From Terriglobia bacterium (lineage in GTDB: Bacteria > Acidobacteriota > Terriglobia > Terriglobales > Acidobacteriaceae), in NCBI GenBank assembly GCA_020073565.1, contig JAIQEY010000005.1:62001-126000 (forward strand): DNA of 64,000 nt, in the 5' to 3' direction. The position numbers were made by a program, and so were the translations under genes. Below the pieces are notes generated by a model. It ran no database searches. It was not told where the DNA came from and worked only from the letters and a program-made list of their open reading frames with translations. Of this stretch, positions 24,817-33,877 are shown piece by piece (position 1 is the first letter of the stretch; each line of letters begins with the position of its first letter).

Positions 24817-26808
24817 ATGACAAAAATCAATAAAGAGTCTGCCACGTTGTTACGTTGCCAGTCGTTTCTGGTGCTGGTGCTGCAAATCGGTCTTATCCTC
24901 TGCTCTTTGATATGTGCATGGCTTCTGCGCTTCGAGTTCCAGGTGCCGGACCCGAGCCTGCTGTGGGCGGCCGTTCCCATCCTCATCATCGTTCGACTGG
25001 CAGTGATGCCCTTCTTCAATCTTATGCATGGCTGGTGGCGTTATACGGGGATCAGCGATGCCGTGGACATCTTGAAAGCCGTCCTCATTGGTTCGTTTGC
25101 GTTCCTGGTCATCGTGCGCTACGGGTTCGGACTGAAAGCAATTCCGCCCTCCATTTATGCATTGGAGGGCTTAATCACCTTTACGTTTCTGACGGGCGTA
25201 CGCGTGCTCTCGCGCATGCTTGCGGAAACCGTGCGGACGCACTCGGCCTCAAAACGCCTGCTGCTGGTGGGTGCGGGGCATGCTGCCCAGATGATCATCC
25301 GCGAAACCCAGATCGCCGAGGCCGGGTATGCGGTGATCGGCTGTGTCGATGACGATCCACTCAAGAAAGGGCTGCGGGTTCTGGGCGTGCCCGTGCTGGG
25401 CCCGGTCGAGGCTCTGGCGAAAGTAGTCCGCGAACAAAAAATCGATGAGGTCCTGATTGCGATTCCATCGGCGACCCCGAAGCAGATGTGCCGACTGGTG
25501 GCCATTTGCAAAGAAGGGAGCGCTGCTTTCCGAACCGTCCCCGCCCTGTCGGAATTGATTGCGGGTCGAGTCACCCTGCAGCAGGTCCGGGAAGTCTCTC
25601 TGACGGATCTGCTCGGGCGTATTCCCGTTGACCTCGATCTGGAACCGGTGCGCGAGCAGATTCGGGATCGAGTGGTCATGGTTACGGGCGCTGCGGGATC
25701 CATCGGCTCCGAACTATGCCGGCAAATCAAGACCTACCAACCGAAGCTTCTGGTGTGTCTGGACCAGGATGAGACCGGGATCTTTCACTTACAGCATCAG
25801 CTGGCTCAGGGCGGCAGCGGAGAGCAAAAAGTATTTTGTGTCGCCGACTGCTGCAACCAGGAACGCATGCGCAAGATCTTCCTGACCTATGGGGTTGAGA
25901 TTGTGTTCCACGCCGCCGCGTACAAGCACGTGCCCGTCATGGAATCCAATGTGGACGAGGCGGTCAGCAACAACGTTTTCGGCCTGCTGACGTTGCTGAA
26001 CGTCGCGCAGAGTTCGAATTGCTCCACCTTCGTGATGATTTCGTCCGACAAGGCGGTGAACCCGACCAGCGTCATGGGCTGCACCAAGCGGATTGGAGAA
26101 TTGATTCTCGCCGCCTGGCCCGGGGAGCGGCTGCGCTGCGTGTCGGTCCGGTTCGGCAACGTCCTCGGATCGAACGGGAGCGTGATCCCAATCTTCCAGG
26201 AACAGATCCGTCAAAACCAGCCCATCACCATCACGGACCCCGAGATCACCCGGTTCTTCATGACGATTTCGGAGGCGGTGAGCCTGGTGTTGCAGGCGTC
26301 CGTGATCGGCAGGAAAGGCGACATCCTGGTGCTCGACATGGGCGAACCAGTTCGGATCGTGGAACTGGCGAAGACGCTGGTGCGGCTCTCCGGAAAATCC
26401 AGCCCGGAATTCAAGTTCATCGGCCTCCGTCCCGGCGAAAAGCTTTTTGAGGAACTCTTCTATCCCGACGAGCGGGTGTTGCCGAGCGCCTGTGAAAAGA
26501 TAGCCTGCACGGAAAGCGTAAGGTTCGCCTGGCCGGCGTTGAAGCGCCGTCTGGACGAACTTTCTGTGGCGACCTGGCTCGGAAAGCGAGACTCCATCCT
26601 CGCCCAGCTCAAGCAGACTGTGCCGCAATTCACCTATCCGGGTTGCGATCAGACCGGAACCACGACGGTGCGGCTGCGCCCGATCGCGGTCGAGGCGCGG
26701 CCCGAAATCCCAACCCTGGTGGATATGCCGGAGGGGCCCTATCCAACCTGGCAGGTGAACCCATGGTTGGAACCAATGAGCAGCGGTCCTGGGGCTGGCG
26801 GAGAATAG
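24817..26808 (+). CDS. membrane-bound UDP-GlcNAc 4,6-dehydratase (PglF/CapD/WbpM family)
   Basis: A 663-residue nucleotide-sugar dehydratase. Four membrane helices occupy about residues 12-135 (FLVLVLQIGLILCSLICAWL). A first Rossmann-like domain follows (LLLVGAGHAAQMIIRETQIA), then the catalytic SDR domain with VTGAAGSIGSELCRQIK, FHAAAYKHVPVME and SSDKAVNPTSVMGCTKR, in which Met replaces the usual catalytic Tyr, as is standard in this family, then IRFFM-like and GLRPGEKLFEELF. It converts UDP-GlcNAc to a 4-keto-6-deoxy sugar for bacillosamine- or QuiNAc-type residues. No aminotransferase or 4-reductase gene is recognisable in the locus. It is the last gene of the exopolysaccharide run, 134 bases after the priming transferase. 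Confidence 0.92.
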   Translation: MTKINKESATLLRCQSFLVLVLQIGLILCSLICAWLLRFEFQVPDPSLLWAAVPILIIVRLAVMPFFNLMHGWWRYTGISDAVDILKAVLIGSFAFLVIVRYGFGLKAIPPSIYALEGLITFTFLTGVRVLSRMLAETVRTHSASKRLLLVGAGHAAQMIIRETQIAEAGYAVIGCVDDDPLKKGLRVLGVPVLGPVEALAKVVREQKIDEVLIAIPSATPKQMCRLVAICKEGSAAFRTVPALSELIAGRVTLQQVREVSLTDLLGRIPVDLDLEPVREQIRDRVVMVTGAAGSIGSELCRQIKTYQPKLLVCLDQDETGIFHLQHQLAQGGSGEQKVFCVADCCNQERMRKIFLTYGVEIVFHAAAYKHVPVMESNVDEAVSNNVFGLLTLLNVAQSSNCSTFVMISSDKAVNPTSVMGCTKRIGELILAAWPGERLRCVSVRFGNVLGSNGSVIPIFQEQIRQNQPITITDPEITRFFMTISEAVSLVLQASVIGRKGDILVLDMGEPVRIVELAKTLVRLSGKSSPEFKFIGLRPGEKLFEELFYPDERVLPSACEKIACTESVRFAWPALKRRLDELSVATWLGKRDSILAQLKQTVPQFTYPGCDQTGTTTVRLRPIAVEARPEIPTLVDMPEGPYPTWQVNPWLEPMSSGPGAGGE

Positions 26809-27204
26809 TTGTGACTGAGGCATTCTCGCGCGTTTACTCTCAACTGCTCCCTTAGGGAGCCGGCGTTCGACCTTTTCAGCCGCATGCTAACTCTAGTAGG
26901 CCAATCCCCACAGATGGCTAGTGTTTTGTATGGCATGCGGCATCCAGCGAATTAGTCCGAATCCTTCGACTCAAGCGCGGAATCAAATTCCAACAATGAA
27001 CTTGAAGGCTGGGGCGGGTTTTCGGCGTGTTCCCGCTTCATCAGTTGAGTACCCACGTTTGTCACTGGTAAGAAATGTCACACCGTCCCTGCATGATACG
27101 TGCAGTCGAGTAACAGATGTGATCTGCCTGAGATGAAGCTTCGTGGCGATTAGCGGTACCAGCCCTCGTAGGTCAAACACTTTACTTCTGGCCAAGGGGA
27201 AATC
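26809..27204. other. 396-base gap between exopolysaccharide locus and efflux operon
   Basis: Apart from the hairpin at its left end, no gene is seen. It should hold the promoter of the efflux operon. CTGCA and TGCAG arms seven bases apart near 27090 form a small inverted repeat that could be an operator for an unlinked regulator, but this is not more than chance would allow. Confidence 0.35.
26846..26860 (+). terminator. possible terminator hairpin after the exopolysaccharide locus
   Basis: The arms GCTCCC and GGGAGC enclose the loop TTA, starting 37 bases after the dehydratase stop. The stem is short and only a loose T-rich tract (CCTTTTC) follows, so rho-independent termination is possible but weakly supported. 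Confidence 0.3.
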
Positions 27205-28329
27205 ATGGCGAAAAGAATGTTGCTGATGCTCAGTGTGATGGTGGCACTCGTCACGGCCCTGGGATTCATAAAGTTCAAGCAGGTTGAGACAGCCGTACAT
27301 GCGGGCGCGTTCCAGCCCCCTCCGGAAGCCGTCACCAGCGTGGTGGCGCAAAGAGAGCAGTGGCCGGCGACGATGGGAGTAATCGGCACGATGGAAGCCG
27401 TGCACGGCGTCACCGTCAGCGCGGACCTCCCCGGCATCGTCGAGCGAATCCGATTCGACTCGGGGCAGTCCGTACGTGCCGGAGACGTGCTGGTCGAACT
27501 CGACACCCGCCAGGAACGGGCTCAATTCGCTGCGCTGGAGGCGCAGCGCGATCTGGCGCGCGTGAACTACGACCGGATGGAGCGACTGGTGAATGCCGGC
27601 GTCATCTCTCGGATGGACTACGACCAGGCCACGGCCCAGCAAAAAGCCACCCAAGCGAATGTAGCGGAGATTCGCGCCACCATTGAGCGAAAGACGATCC
27701 GCGCGCCCTTCTCAGGCATTCTCGGGATCCGCAAAATCAACCTCGGGCAGTACCTTTCCGCCGGCAGCGCGGTGGTTCCGCTACAGTCGCTCAACCCGAT
27801 CTACGTGGACTTCGGCGTACCTCAGCAAGCTGCCCGACAAGTGCGAGCCGGCGGCAAGCTGCGCGTTATTTCGGAGGATCTCGCGGGCTCGATGTTCTCA
27901 GGCCGCATCACGGCTCTGGACTCGGTGGTCGACGAGACCACCCGCAATATTCAGGTACAGGCCACCCTCGCCAATCCGGAAGGTAAATTACGTCCCGGTA
28001 TGTTCGTGCAGGTGGATGTAGGCTTGGGCGCGAACCGCACGGTGGTCACGCTCCCGGCCTCGGCTATCAGTTATGCGCCGTACGGCGACTCGGTCTTCAT
28101 CATCACTGATTTGAAGGATCCGAAAGGCAAAACCTACCGCGGAGTGCGTCAGCAGTTTGTCAAGGTCGAAGGGTCGCGTGGCGACCAGGTGGCTGTGATC
28201 TCGGGTGTGAACCCGGGCGATGAAGTGGTGACGTCGGGCGTGTTCAAGTTGCGCAACGGCGCCGCCGTCCAGGTCAACAACAAAGTCCAGCCCGGAAACA
28301 ATCCGGCTCCCAAGCCCCAGGACAGCTAA
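27205..28329 (+). CDS. RND efflux periplasmic adaptor (membrane fusion protein)
   Basis: A 374-residue HlyD/AcrA-type adaptor. It has an N-terminal membrane anchor or signal (MLLMLSVMVALVTALGFI), a first lipoyl half (VTVSADLPGIVERIRFDSGQ), a short helical hairpin, the second lipoyl half with RAPFSGILGIRKINLGQYLS, a beta barrel (NPIYVDFGVPQQAARQVRAG) and a membrane-proximal domain ending VVTSGVFKLRNGAAVQVNNK. It links the RND pump to an outer-membrane channel. GGGGAAATC precedes the ATG. The pump gene starts two bases after its stop. There is no TolC gene in this pair, so the channel must be shared with another system, perhaps the one at 36.2 kb. Confidence 0.93.
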   Translation: MAKRMLLMLSVMVALVTALGFIKFKQVETAVHAGAFQPPPEAVTSVVAQREQWPATMGVIGTMEAVHGVTVSADLPGIVERIRFDSGQSVRAGDVLVELDTRQERAQFAALEAQRDLARVNYDRMERLVNAGVISRMDYDQATAQQKATQANVAEIRATIERKTIRAPFSGILGIRKINLGQYLSAGSAVVPLQSLNPIYVDFGVPQQAARQVRAGGKLRVISEDLAGSMFSGRITALDSVVDETTRNIQVQATLANPEGKLRPGMFVQVDVGLGANRTVVTLPASAISYAPYGDSVFIITDLKDPKGKTYRGVRQQFVKVEGSRGDQVAVISGVNPGDEVVTSGVFKLRNGAAVQVNNKVQPGNNPAPKPQDS

Positions 28330-28330
28330 G

Positions 28331-31300
28331 ATGAAGTTCACTGACCTCTTTATCAAGCGGCCGGTCCTTGCGATCGTCGTCAACCTGGTCATCCTGATCG
28401 CAGGCTTGCAGGCCATTCGCTCGCTGAGTGTGCGGCAGTACCCGCGCAGCGACATTGCGATCGTCCAAGTCTCGACGACCTACGTGGGCGCCAACGCCGA
28501 TCTGGTGCGCGGGTTCATCACCACTCCGCTGGAACGCGTCATTGCCAGCGCCGACGGTATCGACTACATGGAGTCGGCGAGTGCTCAGGGCCTCAGCACG
28601 ATTACAGTGCATCTGAAGCTCAACTACGATACCAACGCCGCGCTCACGCAGATTCAGGCGAAGGTGGCCCAAGTCCGCAATGATCTGCCCCCCGAGGCGG
28701 AAGCACCGGTCATCGACCTGCAAACCGCGGACAATCAGTTCGCTGCGATGTATCTAGGGTTTTCGTCCGCGGACCTCGATCAGAACCAGATCACGGATTA
28801 TCTGACGCGCGTCGTACAACCCAAACTGAGTGCCGTCAGCGGAGTTCAGCGCGCCGATATCCTCGGCGACCGTACGTTCGCGATGCGGATTTGGCTGAAG
28901 CCCGACAAGATGGCGGCGCTTGGCATTTCACCATCCGCAGTCCACGACGCGTTGGCGAAAAACAATTACCTCTCCGCGCTCGGAAGCACCAAGGGCTCGA
29001 TGGTTTCGGTGAACCTGGTCGCCAACACTAACCTGACCACGGCGGAGGAGTTTCGTCAGCTCGTCGTGAAGGAGGATAAGGGCGTGGTCGTTCGCCTGGG
29101 AGAGATCGCCGACGTTGTGCTCGGCGCCCAGAATTACGACTCGGAAGTCCGCTTCAATGGTGAAGGCGCGACCTTCATGGGAATCTGGGTCCTGCCGACC
29201 GCCAACTCGCTCGAAGTGATCAAGAACGTGCGAGCAACGATCCCAGGCATTCAGGCCCAGCTACCGACGGGAATGAAGGTTGGGATTCCCTACGACTCGA
29301 CCGCGTACATCCAGGACGCCATCAACGAGGTGCTCAGGACTCTCAGCGAGACCCTGCTCATCGTGATCGTTGTCATTTTCTTATTCCTCGGCTCGTTCCG
29401 CTCCGTGCTGATTCCGGTCGTCGCCATCCCGATCTCTCTCATTGGCGCCGTCGCCCTGATGCTCGCGTTCGGCTTCACCATCAACCTGCTGACCTTGTTA
29501 GCCATCGTGCTCTCGGTCGGCCTGGTCGTGGATGACGCGATCGTCATGGTGGAGAACGTCGAGCGGCACATTCATATGGGCACGGCTCCGTTACAAGCTG
29601 CGCTCGATGCCGCCCGCGAGTTGGTCGGTCCGATCATCTCGATGACCATCACCCTGGCCGCAGTGTATGCGCCCATCGGCATTCAAGGCGGCTTAACCGG
29701 TGCGTTGTTCCGCGAGTTTGCGTTCACCCTCGCGGGAGCCGTAATCGTGTCCGGAATCGTTGCGCTGACGCTTTCTCCGATGATGGGCTCGAAGTTGTTG
29801 CGTGCGGGGGCCACCGAGCGCGGCTTCGCCGGCATGGTCAATCGCCACTTTGAAAGCGTTCGCCAGTTCTACACCCGCACCCTAGCGGGCACGCTGCGCT
29901 ACCGGCCCGTAGTTCTGACGCTATGGGCGATTGTCGTCCTGCTGGTGATTCCGTTCTACATGTTCTCGCAGCGGGAACTGGCGCCAGCCGAAGATCAAGG
30001 GGTGGTATTCGGAGTCATCCAGGCTTCACCCAATTCCACGATTGATCAGACGAACCTGTACACGAAGCAGGTGTACGACGTCTATCACTCGTTCCCGGAG
30101 AGCCAGAGCATCTTTCAGATCACGTCTCCGACGGGCGGATTCGGCGGCATGGTGACGAAACCGTGGAGCGAGCGAAAGAAAACTGCACAACAACTTCTGA
30201 TGCAATCGACCGGGCCGCTCTCCAAGATCGCTGGCATCCGCGTGATTCCGTTGACTCCACCGGCCTTGCCCGGAGGCGGAAATTTCCCGGTTGATTTCGT
30301 GATCGCTTCGCCGGCCGAGCCGCAGCAACTGGTCGAATTCGCCAAGCAGCTTGTAGGCAAGGCCTTTGCCAGCGGTCTGTTCATCTATGCCGACTCTGAC
30401 TTGAAGTTCGACCAGCCGCAAGCCGAAGTTGTCTTCGACCGCGACAAGCTCCGCTCCCAGGGGGTTGACCTGAGCCAGGCCGGCCAGGATCTTTCCACTC
30501 TGCTGGGTGGAAACTACGTCAACCGTTTCAGCATTCAGGGCAGGAGTTACAAGGTCATTCCGCAGGTCAAGCGCGCGGAGCGTTTGACGCCGGAACAGCT
30601 GTCGCAGATCTATGTCACCGGATCGCAGAACAAGCTGGTGCCGCTGTCAACTTTCGCCACCCTGCGGACTACGACCGAACCGCGCGACCTGAAGAAATTT
30701 CAGCAGCTCAATGCGGTGCGCATCCAGGGCGTCATCCCTCCCGGCGTCCCGCTCGACAAGGCGCTCAGCACGCTTGAGGCCGAGGCCAAGGCGATCCTGC
30801 CGCAGGGCTTCACAGTGGACTACGCGGGCGAATCGCGTCAGCTCCGGGTTGAGGGAAGCAAGTTTCTCGGCACCTTCTTGTTGTCGGGGATCCTGATTTA
30901 CCTCGTACTGGCGGCCCAGTTCGAAAGCTTCCGCGATCCATTCATCATTCTCGCGGGCTCGGTGCCCTTGGCAATTTCAGGGGCGTTGCTGTTCTCGTTC
31001 CTGGGGCTGACCACGCTCAACATCTATAGCCAGGTCGGGTTGATCACGCTGGTCGGGCTGGTGTCTAAAAACGGCATCCTTATTGTGGAGTTTGCCAACG
31101 AGCTGCAAGAGAAGGGTACCGAAAAGCTGGCCGCGATTGTCGAGGCGGCTGGCACGCGGTTGCGGCCGATTCTGATGACGACCGCGGCTACCGTGATCGG
31201 TCACTTTCCACTGGTGCTCGCAAAGGGACCCGGCGCCGGCGCTCGCAACAGCATCGGCATCATGCTGGTCAGCGGCATGATCATCGGGACAGCATTTACG

Positions 31301-31420
31301 CTGTTCGTAGTGCCGTCGATCTATATGCTCGTGGCGAAAACGCGAGTGCGGGCTTCAGTAACAGACGTGGAATCGGAAGCGAGGATGCTCCCCGAGCCGG
31401 CGGCAGACCTTGCAGCCTAG
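28331..31420 (+). CDS. RND efflux pump, HAE-1 family inner-membrane permease
   Basis: A 1029-residue AcrB/MexF-type proton antiporter. It starts MKFTDLFIKRPVLAIVVNLV, and has the porter-domain segment YPRSDIAIVQVSTTYVGANA and the proton relay Asp pair in helix 4 (VGLVVDDAIVMVENVERHIH). The second half repeats the topology with the typical VGLVSKNGILIVEFANE, the GTRLRPILMTTAATVIGH segment and final helices. Length and twelve-helix layout fit the family. It forms a trimer that captures drugs or other amphiphiles from the periplasm and inner membrane and expels them through the adaptor and an outer-membrane channel. Substrate cannot be predicted. It is co-transcribed with the adaptor gene. Confidence 0.95.
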   Translation: MKFTDLFIKRPVLAIVVNLVILIAGLQAIRSLSVRQYPRSDIAIVQVSTTYVGANADLVRGFITTPLERVIASADGIDYMESASAQGLSTITVHLKLNYDTNAALTQIQAKVAQVRNDLPPEAEAPVIDLQTADNQFAAMYLGFSSADLDQNQITDYLTRVVQPKLSAVSGVQRADILGDRTFAMRIWLKPDKMAALGISPSAVHDALAKNNYLSALGSTKGSMVSVNLVANTNLTTAEEFRQLVVKEDKGVVVRLGEIADVVLGAQNYDSEVRFNGEGATFMGIWVLPTANSLEVIKNVRATIPGIQAQLPTGMKVGIPYDSTAYIQDAINEVLRTLSETLLIVIVVIFLFLGSFRSVLIPVVAIPISLIGAVALMLAFGFTINLLTLLAIVLSVGLVVDDAIVMVENVERHIHMGTAPLQAALDAARELVGPIISMTITLAAVYAPIGIQGGLTGALFREFAFTLAGAVIVSGIVALTLSPMMGSKLLRAGATERGFAGMVNRHFESVRQFYTRTLAGTLRYRPVVLTLWAIVVLLVIPFYMFSQRELAPAEDQGVVFGVIQASPNSTIDQTNLYTKQVYDVYHSFPESQSIFQITSPTGGFGGMVTKPWSERKKTAQQLLMQSTGPLSKIAGIRVIPLTPPALPGGGNFPVDFVIASPAEPQQLVEFAKQLVGKAFASGLFIYADSDLKFDQPQAEVVFDRDKLRSQGVDLSQAGQDLSTLLGGNYVNRFSIQGRSYKVIPQVKRAERLTPEQLSQIYVTGSQNKLVPLSTFATLRTTTEPRDLKKFQQLNAVRIQGVIPPGVPLDKALSTLEAEAKAILPQGFTVDYAGESRQLRVEGSKFLGTFLLSGILIYLVLAAQFESFRDPFIILAGSVPLAISGALLFSFLGLTTLNIYSQVGLITLVGLVSKNGILIVEFANELQEKGTEKLAAIVEAAGTRLRPILMTTAATVIGHFPLVLAKGPGAGARNSIGIMLVSGMIIGTAFTLFVVPSIYMLVAKTRVRASVTDVESEARMLPEPAADLAA

Positions 31421-31646
31421 CGAGAAAGAGATCTCCGGCATATCGGCTGATGGTTCGTCACTGATCTCAGCCCAAGGCCAGGAGGCGTTCTGTAAGCCAC
31501 GCTCTCCAGTTAGAGACCGAGCACCCGCTTAGGTTGTACGTTCGGATTCCACACTGTCTTAACGCCCTACCGTACAAAAGCAAGTCGCTCCATGCGCGAA
31601 CCACGCACATTGGAGCGACAGAGACCCTTCCGGTTCGAAAACAATC
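31421..31646. other. intergenic region between convergent pump and porin genes
   Basis: About 225 bases without a recognisable gene. An open stretch reading on the plus strand near 31534 has no coding character and no ribosome-binding site. Confidence 0.35.
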
Positions 31647-31687
31647 CCTCGCCCCCAGGAGCAAAAGAAGACATTCTGGGGGCGAGG
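31647..31687 (-). terminator. strong hairpin downstream of the porin gene
   Basis: A perfect 12-base stem: the arm CCTCGCCCCCAG at 31647-31658 pairs with CTGGGGGCGAGG at 31676-31687 around a 17-base loop. It lies ten bases past the porin stop on the minus strand and is followed in that direction by ATTGTTTTC, a modest T-tract. It is well placed to end porin transcription, and could also stop read-through from the efflux operon. Confidence 0.6.
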
Positions 31688-31696
31688 TCTGTACAC

Positions 31697-33538
31697 CTAC
31701 GGCAAGTAGTAGCGGAAAGACGTATATAACATGTTGACGATCCCGTGCGGTGCAACCAAGGTGCCCGCCGTAGCGCCGGTTCCCGTCCATGCATCGCGGA
31801 CGACGTAGGAATACTGCGGGCCGAACTGCAGTCTTCCCTTGGGGCCGTTACGGAGTTTGATCCAGAACCCGAACGTGCCTTGGATCGTCCTTTGGGTGTT
31901 GCCACTGCAGCTAATCGAACCGAAACCGAAACCGCTACCGGCTGAGGGCGGGGTTTCGGTGTAGCATCCCGCATCGGAAAAGGTCGGCGCTCCATACCCC
32001 ACGGTCGTCGTCGGCCTGGCAGGGTTAATCTGATAGCGGCGTCCCGAATAATCCTCGCCGCCATTGAAGTACACGTCAATCCTGGGATAGTGAAATTCAA
32101 GCGTGGCCAGACCCTGATAGCTTCGCAGTGGTGCCAGTGTGCCGTCCGCGTTCACCGTGGCGTCCGGCAGACCCGACGCGCTGTATCGGCCTACACCGTT
32201 CCCGTACAGTGCATGAAGACCGAATTCCACGTGCTTGGCCACGGTGATGCGGCCGTTCGCTCCCAGTCCACCGCCGTTCTTCGAAGCGTTATAGGCCCCC
32301 GTAATGGCGGTGGCGCCAGCGGCGGTGCACAGGCTCGAGGTGGAAACAAAGTCCACGCAAGGATAAACACGATCGCGGAAGCGGCTCAAGATGCCGAAGA
32401 TTTCGTAGTGGCCGAAACCGGGTTCAAAGGCTGCCTTGACGATGACGTCGGGCATCGCGTTGAACGAATAGTTGGCATTCACGTTATTGTAGAGACTGCC
32501 GCCAGCGCCGACACTGCCGAAAGCGAAGTTGTTGGCATTGCCGCTTGCCGCGAAAGTAGTCTGCGGATTTTCCAACGCAGCAGCGAGCCAGAAGCGATTG
32601 TGGAAGTTCTTGGCCAGGCGGAGGCCCCACTGCCGCGCAAAACTGAAACCGACCGTATAGTTCGGATCGATGGTCATGGGCAGGGCTTCGGTTCGGTTGT
32701 CGACCCCCTTCCTGGTCTCCGTCACCAGGGTCCACATTTGACCGCCCGTGAAGGTCACGCCATTCTTGAAGGCAGCCTGCCCCCAAACCTGCCTCTGACG
32801 TAGGGCGTAGCTGTTGGTCTGGTTGTTGTTTGAAGTCACGGCAGCCGAAAGAAAGTCAGCTTCATAATAACCAGCGAATTTGACGTCGCTGAACTTGCCC
32901 TCCGCCAGCATCGAGATACGCGACTGCCGTCCGGAACCATAGAACTCAGAAATCTTGTTCTGACCGGCGCCGGGAAAATTGAGGCTGTTGAAGTTGGTAG
33001 CTTCTGACGCCAGCGCGCGATTGCGGTAGACCGTTTCTGCCGCCAGAAAGCCGCCGGGAGTAACCGTAATCCCCTTGTAGTGGATGGCAAGCGGGCTCTC
33101 CGCCTCTTTCATGCTTTTCTGCGCTTCCTGCAGGGTGAGCGCCGAATTCGTGGCGGTCGTCTTCAAGTCGGAGACATCATTCTTGAGCGCCGTGACCGTT
33201 TGCCCTTGCTCGGCCGCTTGCGCAGCAGCGGTATCCGCCTTGGTCTGCGCCTGCGCAGCCGCCGCTTGGCCCTGATCCAGCCGCTGTTCCAGTTGCTGGA
33301 TCTTCTGATCGCGGCTTTGAACCAGATCGGTCAACTGCTTGATCTGCTGTTGCTGTGCATCGATGGACTGCTTCATTTCGTTGAGTTGGTCTGAAATAGC
33401 CGGCCCAGATGTCTTGGCAACCGTTTTCTTCCGCACGCTCTTTGCCGTTGTTGCAGTACCCGCACCTTGCTGGGCTTGAGCCGCGATTCCGCTCCCCACG
33501 AGCGTCATCGACAGCACCACAGCCATCATTCGTTTCAT
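31697..33538 (-). CDS. outer-membrane porin with N-terminal coiled coil
   Basis: A 613-residue exported protein. It has a signal peptide (MMAVVLSMTLVGSGIAAQAQ), a basic Thr/Lys linker, then a long Gln-rich coiled coil at about residues 48-145 (QSIDAQQQQIKQLTDLVQSR). The rest, from about residue 150, is of the porin beta-barrel kind with aromatic alternating strands (FAGYYEADFLSAAV) and ends in the typical outer-membrane signature with terminal aromatics (NMLYTSFRYYLP). The coiled coil resembles the trimerising or peptidoglycan-reaching helices of DcaP- and Omp-alpha-type porins. Start: AGGAG at 33548-33552 is nine bases before the ATG at 33538; ATG at 33547 is too close to it. It probably passes small solutes; substrate unknown. 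Confidence 0.85.
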   Translation of the reverse strand: MKRMMAVVLSMTLVGSGIAAQAQQGAGTATTAKSVRKKTVAKTSGPAISDQLNEMKQSIDAQQQQIKQLTDLVQSRDQKIQQLEQRLDQGQAAAAQAQTKADTAAAQAAEQGQTVTALKNDVSDLKTTATNSALTLQEAQKSMKEAESPLAIHYKGITVTPGGFLAAETVYRNRALASEATNFNSLNFPGAGQNKISEFYGSGRQSRISMLAEGKFSDVKFAGYYEADFLSAAVTSNNNQTNSYALRQRQVWGQAAFKNGVTFTGGQMWTLVTETRKGVDNRTEALPMTIDPNYTVGFSFARQWGLRLAKNFHNRFWLAAALENPQTTFAASGNANNFAFGSVGAGGSLYNNVNANYSFNAMPDVIVKAAFEPGFGHYEIFGILSRFRDRVYPCVDFVSTSSLCTAAGATAITGAYNASKNGGGLGANGRITVAKHVEFGLHALYGNGVGRYSASGLPDATVNADGTLAPLRSYQGLATLEFHYPRIDVYFNGGEDYSGRRYQINPARPTTTVGYGAPTFSDAGCYTETPPSAGSGFGFGSISCSGNTQRTIQGTFGFWIKLRNGPKGRLQFGPQYSYVVRDAWTGTGATAGTLVAPHGIVNMLYTSFRYYLP

Positions 33539-33877
33539 TGTTTTCATCTCCTGAGACACAAGCGTTCTAGAGAGCAGACAAAGCCTTGAGAACTGTTTCA
33601 GGCCGTAGTTCATGGTCGGCGAACTGCCAGCCTAGACCGCTGTTTGTTAATAATTGATGACAGTTTGTTGAATATTCCGTGAATCAAACCGGATGCCGAT
33701 TGGTCAGCCATCCATGCAAGGGCATCGGTCCGTCGCTACCTTGAGGGCCCTTCGGAGACGTTGTGGAGGGACGGGGGTCGGCAACTTCGATATTCAGGGC
33801 AAGTTCGGAGTTGGACTGCCCGCGGGCCGATGCCATCGGGTGGCACGCCGTACTGACTTCAGCGTACATTGGGTGCA
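33539..33877. other. divergent promoter region between porin and sigma factor
   Basis: About 340 bases with no gene recognised. An AT-rich stretch near 33641-33690, unlike its surroundings, is the likeliest place for the porin promoter. No clear -35/-10 pair could be called for either gene. Confidence 0.4.

Noticed and set aside
26983..27654. Minus-strand frame over the start of the efflux adaptor
   Set aside because: Crosses the likely promoter and the coding start of a solid gene; no family.
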